Source of the DNA: Poa pratensis
Lineage: Eukaryota; Streptophyta; Magnoliopsida; Poales; Poaceae
Direction of reading: 5' to 3'
NCBI GenBank assembly: GCA_947311845.1
Contig: CAMZMU010000117.1
Coordinates: 74,671,978-74,735,977, forward strand
Length of the DNA stretch: 64,000 bases
A program made the position numbers and the translations under genes. Shown in pieces: positions 56,285-64,000 of this stretch. The first letter of the stretch is position 1. Each line of letters opens with the position of its first letter. The notes beneath the pieces are model-generated. The model had not been told where the DNA came from and made no database searches. It saw nothing but the letters and a program-made list of their open reading frames with translations.

Positions 56285-59200
56285 ATGCAGGGCGGCAACT
56301 ACATGCTCCTCGAGGAGCCCGTCCGCCTCGCCTCCGTCCTCGCCCCCGCCAAGCCCGTAAGCGCCTCCTCCCCTCCATTTCTCTCTCCCTCTCCATCGAT
56401 CTCGAACGCCGCGTATCCGTGGTGGCTGTGGGTGGATTCAGGCTTCCTTTGTCTGGATTGTATGGGTGTTTTTGGTTGTCTCGATCCGGTTTGGTGTGCA
56501 GAGAGGCGGGGGCAAACGGGCGTCGCTGAAATCCATTTCGCCAGAATGCCAGCGATCCGTGTCTCCAGCGGGAGAGATCGAGCCGGATTGACGATTTGGG
56601 GTTCACTGTTGCGTGACACCAATTGTGTAGTTCGACCAAATGTGTAGTTCATGATTTTGTGAAAAGTCGTTTGATTCTGTAATTGCGAATCGAATCGTAT
56701 TATCTGCAAGTGGGAGAATTTGGTACTACTTAGGATTATCACCGAAATGAAGACGGTTTTGATTTCGCTTTGAGGACGCTTTGATTGCGACCCTGACACC
56801 TTGCGTGTGCTCTTGTGCAGAAAGTGTTCCCGTCCCTCACTAAAATTGTCGGGACGCTTGGGCCCAACTCGCACTCGGTGGAAGTTATTGAAGCATGCCT
56901 CACTGCCGGGATGTCAGGTTTGGCGACAGTTTCCTTTTAAGTAACTGGATTAAGCGCACCAGAACTAGTCACCGTTTTGCTGATTTTGCTTTGATAATAT
57001 TCATAATGACCTGTGTATGTTTTCCATTTTTTGCAGTCGCACGGTTTGATTTCTCTTGGAAGGATGCTGCTTATCATCAGGAGACCCTAGACAATCTGAG
57101 GAAAGCGGCACAAAATGTCAAGAAGTTATGCCCTGTAAGTTGCCAACCTTTGTTACTTTTCCTGAAATATTGATATGTATCTTTTGATGTACAACATAGC
57201 TATGCTTTGGAATGTTGACAACTAGCCTATGAGAATTATAGCGAGCTTTAGTTGTGGAAATTGTCGTAGAGAAATAAATAAAACGTGCTTTTGTGATCAC
57301 CCGCGTCACTGTATTATACTAGAGCAGAGACTTGAAAAAGAGTATACTAGGTAGTGTGTTATTATCGTATACTCATGCAAGGTTCCATCACAGGTATGTA
57401 ACAGGTTTAGATATGCAAATGTTTATTATCTGAAATCGGCAACTTTACTTGCTGGTTGTTACTCACGAAGTTTTGGAAATAGTCAGTGATATAGTTTGAG
57501 AATTCCTTTGTATTCAACCTATATACAACAAGTCAGGATCATTATATGTTTGTCTTGATGTTCTATGAATAGACATATAAGTTCAAAATTTTAAAGGAAA
57601 ACCAGTAGAGGACTGATTTATAGTGATGGATCTGCTAAGTACCAGTTAGTCAATACCCTATGTACAAGTCATGATTTACATTTTTATTTATAATTTTGTT
57701 TGTTTGTATTCATTTTAAAATGATATGTTTTTAATTGTTTCAATTATGTTTTCAGAAGTAAGGATTGAACATTTTGGAGATGTTTTAGTAATAGGCATGT
57801 AATCCTATATAAGTTCTTAGATATACATACATATCACATTTTCTATAGCAACATGGATACACATACAATATCATTTGATTTATTTGGTAAATTTTCTGTC
57901 AGTCTGTACTTTAATTTTTCCATGCTTAGTTACTTCATGATGTTGCATATGTAAATTAGCTAAACATTTCTACCTTGAGACATATACTCTTTTAACTTTG
58001 TGCATTTCAGATATATACTGTATGGAGATGCCTTTTTGTATTTACTTTCCCTATGTTCATTCTACTTTCTGCATTGGTCTATAAAAAAGTATTCCTCGAG
58101 TTAGCTTACTGAGTAGTGAAGAGTTTAAATGTGATAAATTTCTCAGTACCTCTTATCCGAGGCAGCAACTTACTGCTCTCATATTACCATCCTTTAATAA
58201 TTTTGCCATACTTAAAATTCAGAAATGTTATTTTGGCTTGTCTCTTCTGCATTCTCTTAATAAGCTTGTATGATATGTGATTATAATTCTGCTAAGAGGC
58301 ATATGCTGTCAACATCTAACTTGAACTTATTATTTGTAGATAATGCTGGATACAGTGGGTCCAGAAATTCAGGTTGACAACTCAACTGGTGGATCAATCG
58401 AGTTGAAAGGTGGAAATAATGTCACAATAACACCAGATCTGTCTAAAGCTCCCTCAGCTGATATTCTACCAATTAAATTTGGCGAGCTTGCGAAAGTAAG
58501 TGGATAATAAGAAAAAAATTGAGATATGACGCTAACAGTGTACTATTTGTACTTGAATTGTATCTTTCTCTATGCGTTTATGTCGAGAGGTTTCTTTTGC
58601 TCTGTGTGACTGCATCTTACATCTGGCGTTAAAGTTCAATTCATGGATTTTGATGCGATAAACAAAATCTTTTTGCCTTTTCTATTATGCGAGTGAAAGT
58701 ACCCAGTTGTAAATTTTTCTTCTAGTCCTTAAATTCGGATTCTTAAAATTTCACATATGTGACCTTTTCCCTTTCCTCGAGTTTAGGTTGTGAAGAAGGG
58801 CGATACTCTTTTCATTGGCCAATATCTTTTCACAGGAAGTGAATCAACGTCTCTGTGGCTTGAGGTACATGGATTTCTGGATTCTCCTCATATGCATGCA
58901 CTTTTCTGATATTGATGTGTCCTTATATACTATAACTACAGGTTACTGAGATTTCTGGTGAAGAAGTGATCTGTCTTGTGAAGAACACAGCTACACTGTC
59001 AGGGCCCATTTTCACTCTACATTGTTCACAAGTACATATCAGTATGCCCACTTTGAGTGAATATGATAAACAGGTAATGTTCATTACTCTGAGTTTCTGT
59101 ACAGTACCAGCTACATATTGTCAACAGTCTGCCGCTCTAAGTTTTGACTGTAGTCCTGTGCAAAAGAAAATTTCTAGCAACTTTTTGTAAAATAGCAACC

Positions 59201-62200
59201 CATGTTCTGTTTCAATTCAGTAGATTTTGCTTTGTTTATCGTTTAGCGGTCAAGTTTTTGACTTACCAACACTCAGCAAGATGAAAATATATGACTTGTT
59301 CCGCGAAATAGAACACCGATGCCTTATAAGTTAAAATGCCGTACATAACAAACAATTTAGTATGCTACCATGTTTCATGTATATACAACTGCCTTCCGCA
59401 TGTGAACATGATATCCCTTCCTTCTTTGAATCTTTGTGATGTTGACTATTGTTTATCTTTAGTTGTGGTAACAATTTTCAAAATTTGAAATTGCTTCCTC
59501 CTTTCTTTCTCTTTCTGTTCTTGAATGTGCGGAATCACCATCTTAAAACTTTGACAACACAATGCACACATAGATATTTAGATTGTCATATGGAACTGGT
59601 AATATTAGTTTTTGTTCATTTAAAAACTTCATACGATCATTTATTCGATCGTATTTTGATAACATAGTAGAATTTGAACAAATGTTAAAGATTTGTATTA
59701 GTCTGCTCGATACCATGTCTAAGTCCAAACAAGTAAAAGAATATATATGGAACAATTTCTTTCAAGAGTACTTGCATCTGAAATATATTTTAGATGCATA
59801 ATTGCATATTGATGCTATTATATTAATTCACATCTTCCAAAATCATGCTTATCATATTTTTCATGCAATAGGTCATTTCAACATGGGGGCTACATAACAG
59901 TGTTGATATTATATCGCTTTCGCATACCCGCTCTTCAGAGGATGTAAGGGAGGTGAGTTTTCTTTTCTGGATCTTTGACTCTTGCACTAGAATTATTCGT
60001 TCGGCTATTTACACATCTGCATCGTGATTCCCTTTTTAGCGTACCTGTGATACGTAGTTTCAAAGTCTTTTCATGCTTTGTGTGCAGTCAACAGAAATCA
60101 GATTCGTAGAAGCATAGTGATACAAATTTTCAGCCAATTCTATAGATGTGATTTGATGAATTAGCACATGTATTTATCTACAGTTTAACTTCGAAGATAA
60201 ATCAATTGCGCAGACTTACATGTAGGCTAATAATTTTAAGGGGTATAATTGACAAACTCTAATGATAAAAGCCGATGAACTAGTATAATTGTACATGGAG
60301 AAAAATATATGTTGTTATTGACTTGTTCGTTATTTGATATTTCTTGTGATTTCATTGAAATGGTGTTATGTTTCTTATCTTATTCGAGGCAACACATCCT
60401 CTGCATGATGATAAGCTGGTTGCACCTTGTTGATAGGTAGCAACCGAGGACTTGGTAGTTAGCTATGGGAACACTGCTGATCCTTATTCATATGTTGTTT
60501 GCAGCTTAGAGCCTTTTTACAGTCTCATGATCTTCAAGACACACAGATATATGCGAAGATTGAAAATTCTGAGGTAACCATCATGATTTCACGATGATAC
60601 AGTTCTGTGTGTTTCACTGCTATATTATGAATAGCTTCATCGTCCAGTACTTTCTTTCTTTCTTTTTCTTTTTTCTTTCTTTCTTTCTTTCTAGGGTTTG
60701 GAACACTTTGATGAAATTCTCCAAGAGGCTGATGGTATCATTATATCTCGAGGAGATCTGGGAATCGATCTCCCACCGGAGAGGGTAAATTTTGGTCTTT
60801 CTCTACCAGTTTCGCACCTTGTAAACCCTATGCACCATCAGATATGTTTATATTCATTTCTAGTATTCATGATAGCATGTTTGCCTTTAGATGATACTTC
60901 CTCTGTCCCAAGTTATAAGACGTTTTGGTAGGCATATCTTATAATTCGGGACAGAGGAAGTAGTAGTTAATTATTACATAAGTGTATGCTTACAAGAATA
61001 TCCATGTTATGGTGCAAGTGCAAGTTTACCACTTATGTGCTTACCAGTTCACAGTTACAACTTACAACTAACCCATTTAGCTCTTATATTTATTGCTTCA
61101 TTTCATTACCTCACTTACAATATTAGTGGCAACACTGCAGGTATTGGCTGCTTCATTTCTTAACCTATCATTTTTTCACCCTTCAGGTGTTCATGTCCCA
61201 AAAGACTGGTATTCACAAATGCAACCTGGCTGGCAAATCTGTGATCATCACTAGAGTTGTGGATAGCATGATTGACAATCTACGCCCTACTCGTGCCGAA
61301 GCGACTGATGTTGCAAATGCTGTCCTAGATGGTCTGTGAACATTTGCTGCTCTTCAGACTACCTCTCTAATTTGTAGGTACTTATTTCCTATGTTGCTAA
61401 TATTGCAGGGACTGATGGCATTTTACTCGGTGCGGAGACACTTCGAGGGCAGTATCCTGTTGATGCCGTGACTACTGTGGGCAGAATATGTGCAGAAGTA
61501 CGTCCCTACCTCATTTGAGAATAACTTGTAAACTCATCTTAATTTATTGGCTGATCAATGATGAATTATTCTTCTAGGCTGAGACTGTGTATAACCAGTC
61601 ACTTCACTTCAAGAAAGTAGTGAGGCATGTAGGTGAACCAATGGCCCATGAAGAATCTGTGGCATCATCAGCGGTAAATACTCTTTTAAATCATTAGGCA
61701 AGACACATATTTATGTAATATAGGACATCAATGACAATCTATTGTTCACATGTAGGTTCGTTCTGCAATGAAAGTAAAAGCTGCTGCGATTATTGTGTTC
61801 ACTTTCTCGGGGAGAGCTGCAAGGTCCTCTATACTATCCAAGATCAACACTAGACTAAACATGTTTCCATCATGCAAATGCTACAATTAACTTTGCGTAT
61901 CCTCTTCTTCAGGTTAATTGCTAAGTACAGACCCCCAATGCCAGTTTTGGCAGTTGTCTTCCCACGCGAGGGCTCCGATCCATCAAAGTGGCGTTCTTAT
62001 GGAACAACACAGGTAAAACAAGCATATATATCTGAATGTTAATATTCTTGTTAACCATTAACGGGGATCTGTAAACTTATGTCTGCTACTGACTATTACT
62101 TGCAGGCGAGGCAATGTTTTTCTGTTAGAGGTGTCTACCCTTTGATGGGGAGTACTGACGAGGTATGTAATTACTTCTTACTTGGTGATGATACCAGAGG

Positions 62201-62525
62201 CACCTTGACGTTCTGCTATTTTCCAATGTTAAACATATGTGGTAGCTCAGGATGCTTTTCGTTTGGAGGTCTACAGAATCTGAGTGCTATGTAGAACTTT
62301 CTTAGAATAGTATGGATTTTAAATCCAAGCTGATTCTTAAATTTTCTTGATCCCCTACAGGCCGAAACTGGTGGTATCACCAAGGAAGAATACGGGATAA
62401 AACTTGCACTGAACTATGGCCGGTCAGTTGGCATAATAAAGCCATACGACAGGGTTATAATTTTCGAGAAGATTGGCGATTCTTCTGTTGTCAAGATCAT
62501 CGAGTGCGACGATTCTGAAAGATGA
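56285..62525 (+). CDS. Pyruvate kinase, cytosolic isozyme, 16 coding exons
   Basis: Converts phosphoenolpyruvate and ADP to pyruvate and ATP, the last step of glycolysis. Exons: 56285-56356, 56821-56917, 57037-57134, 58340-58495, 58787-58864, 58942-59073, 59872-59952, 60505-60573, 60695-60784, 61187-61331, 61409-61497, 61578-61673, 61756-61823, 61913-62012, 62106-62162, 62361-62525. All borders are GT/AG and phases agree, giving 530 aa, normal for plant cytosolic forms. No transit peptide: it starts [19 protein letters not shown]. Seen motifs: [21 protein letters not shown] with Arg59, catalytic Lys256 in [10 protein letters not shown], the signature [39 protein letters not shown], and the C-terminal domain [15 protein letters not shown]. 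Convergent with ndhT, 394 bp apart. Confidence 0.96.
60895..60962. mobile_element. Stowaway foldback MITE in pyruvate kinase intron 9
   Basis: TACTTCCTCTGTCCCAAGTT and the reverse TACTTCCTCTGTCCCGAATT begin near-perfect 26-bp arms around a short loop. A 68-bp hairpin inside the intron between exons 9 and 10. Confidence 0.88.
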
Positions 62526-62919
62526 AACACCCATTTCCCAGGCAACAGTTTTAGTTACACGCCTGGGATTACTTCCTCTGTTCTCCATTCACTTTGACCA
62601 GAGATAACAAGAGAAGTACAACATGAAATGGTTGTCTCCTTTTTAGCACTTTGGCATTTTAGATTTATACTTGTTGCCCTAATAAACTGAAGAGATCTCA
62701 GATACTGCATCAACCAAGTTTTGGACAAAATTATAGGATTGTTGGATGAGAATGAGATAATACCTATGAGTGATTCCTATCTTGTATTTTACATTATTAT
62801 ACACTGCATAGCATCTGAAAATACATATTTGTCATCAGCTATTACCTTGCGTATACTATACGATGTGTGTAATTCTTCACACAGCACCGCATCCTGCTCT
62901 TCACATGCTGTTATCGTCG
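62526..62919. other. Convergent 3' flanks of pyruvate kinase and ndhT
   Basis: Contains both 3' UTRs; AATAAA lies at 62681-62686 (plus strand). No further gene. Confidence 0.5.
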
Positions 62920-63740
62920 TCAGTACTGCTCCTTGAAGAAGAGGGCGTAGATGATGCAGCAGATGCTGAAGATGAAGATGGCGATGTCAAACGTGAGCGC
63001 GGTCATGGCCTGATCGCTGAGCTCCATGTTCTTCCCGCCAAGGCGATCCACCATGTCCGGCACGGACTCGTAGTTCTGGATGTCGAGCTCGTTGGGGTCC
63101 TCGAGGCGGGACCTGAGCTGCTGCAGGCGGCGGCTCTCGGCCTCCTGCGCCAGCGTCCAGTCGTAGAACCGGCGGGTCTCCTCCTTGCTGAGCACGTTGT
63201 ACACCTCCCGGAGCCGGATGAACTTCTCCGACGCCGACTTGAGCGGCAGCCTCGTCGTGTCCGGGTGGTACTCCTTTGACAGCCGCCGGTACGCCGCCTT
63301 GATCTCCTCTATGTCCGCCTCAGGCGCGATTCCTAAGAACCTGGTTGGTTTACCAGAGAAGTTTTGGTACTCGGTTTTCAGAAAAAAAATGGATAAGGAA
63401 TGCGCGGTGAACTTTGCTTGACTGAACTCAACTGGTAGTGTGACTCGGACGAGGGGTTGTTGATGAGGTCGGCGAATCTCCGTCCCATCGGTTCGTCCTT
63501 GCGGCCGTCGCCTTCCTTCTTCTCCTTCCCTCCCACCCATCCTTCGTCTGGGTCGGACCAGTGTATCCTCGTGTCCACCGTCTTCTTCTTCCCTGGCCCA
63601 GTCGCTGTCGACGACGCCTCCGGGGACGGCTCGACGTCTGCCGTGCTCGCCGCGACGATGAACCTCGTGCGGCGCCGGCTGCGCGCTTTGTGATTGTGGA
63701 GGAAGGGCGTCAGGGGGCTCGACGCTGTGGATGCCGCCAT
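62920..63740 (-). CDS. ndhT: NAD(P)H-quinone oxidoreductase subunit T, chloroplastic (J-like protein)
   Basis: Two exons, 63740-63433 and 63340-62920, joined GT/AG in phase, give 242 aa. Start is ATG 63740 (MAASTASSPLTPFL), the beginning of a basic Ser/Thr-rich chloroplast transit peptide. Residues 103-170 are a J-like domain: FLGIAPEADIEEIKAAYRR, then KEYHPD with the HPD motif at 128-130. After ESVPDMVDRLGGKNMEL comes a C-terminal membrane segment (FDIAIFIFSICCIIYALFF). This layout matches NdhT/CRRJ, a stroma-side subunit of the chloroplast NDH complex that accepts electrons from ferredoxin and supports cyclic electron flow around photosystem I. A frame running through the intron to 63858 is an unspliced read-through. 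Confidence 0.93.
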
Positions 63741-64000
63741 GAGAGGCGGCAACCGTGCAATGAAGACAAGCTTGTTGAGCTAAGCTAACGGAGGGAGTAG
63801 TTTGAGGTATGCGAGCTGTGGTGCGGAACTGATGAGGCGGGGCCCTTTGGGGCATCATGGCGTTTTTGCAACAATTGGCAAAGCTTCAGATCATGCGCCG
63901 CCAGCGTCCTGAGCCACATATTAAAACTGTTTGAATGGCCCTGTGAAAATATTGATTTGCTCCAGTGTGGTGCGGGCGAGATGATTATTGTGGATGTGTT
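63741..64000 (-). promoter_or_regulatory. 5' flank of ndhT
   Basis: Minus-strand upstream region to the window edge. GGAGGGAGTA at about 63790 is a Stowaway-end word. No clear TATA box. Confidence 0.35.

Noticed and set aside
63341..63858. 312-codon ndhT frame reaching 63858
   Set aside because: It reads through the intron in the wrong frame upstream of it; the spliced model gives the transit peptide and a seamless J-like domain.

Overview
This is a plant nuclear window, most likely from a Triticeae grass (wheat, barley or a relative). The grounds are gene structure (multi-exon genes with GT/AG introns, a 16-exon pyruvate kinase and a chloroplast NDH subunit) and the density of nested grass-type transposons: TGATACGT-type Gypsy LTRs, Copia elements with Met-tRNA primer sites, Stowaway and Tourist MITEs, LINEs with target-site duplications, a Helitron and Harbinger-like elements. 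All calls come from reading the bases; no database search was run.

Layout. 1-2.1 kb: the end of a Gypsy element (antisense ORF plus an LTR) and a LINE tail. 3.4-4.0 kb: a single-exon Ser-rich protein with a PNRC-like C-terminal motif. 5.15-6.72 kb: a complete Harbinger-like element carrying an acidic ORF. 7.1-10.8 kb: an eight-exon ULP1-type (C48) SUMO-protease-like gene, minus strand. 11.6-12.5 kb: an internally deleted Copia element. 14.1-46.8 kb: a cluster of four dirigent-family genes, two intact (22.3 and 46.25 kb) and two broken (14.1 kb by a frameshift, 39.8-41.5 kb by a LINE insertion plus deletions), separated by transposons. A defensin-like gene at 16.4-19.35 kb is split by a 2.6 kb retroelement. 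26.13-38.32 kb is one Harbinger-like element that received a solo LTR and then a 9.5 kb Athila-type LTR retrotransposon lacking reverse transcriptase and integrase. 41.85-43.93 kb is a Helitron. 47.17-54.18 kb is a full-length but frameshifted LINE. 56.3-62.5 kb is cytosolic pyruvate kinase, convergent with ndhT (62.9-63.7 kb, minus strand), which runs to the right edge.

The host genes do not form a pathway. Dirigent proteins steer radical coupling of phenolics in the apoplast. The defensin-like gene would be a secreted Cys-rich peptide. The ULP1-like protein would remove SUMO or a related modifier. Pyruvate kinase is cytosolic glycolysis. NdhT belongs to the chloroplast NADH dehydrogenase-like complex. 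I see no bacterial-style operon, CRISPR array or defence system. The most interesting signals are genes caught while being destroyed by mobile elements with exact target duplications, two Harbinger-like elements sharing a carried ORF family, a tandem array of miniature LTR elements, and a patchwork templated insertion in the protease gene.
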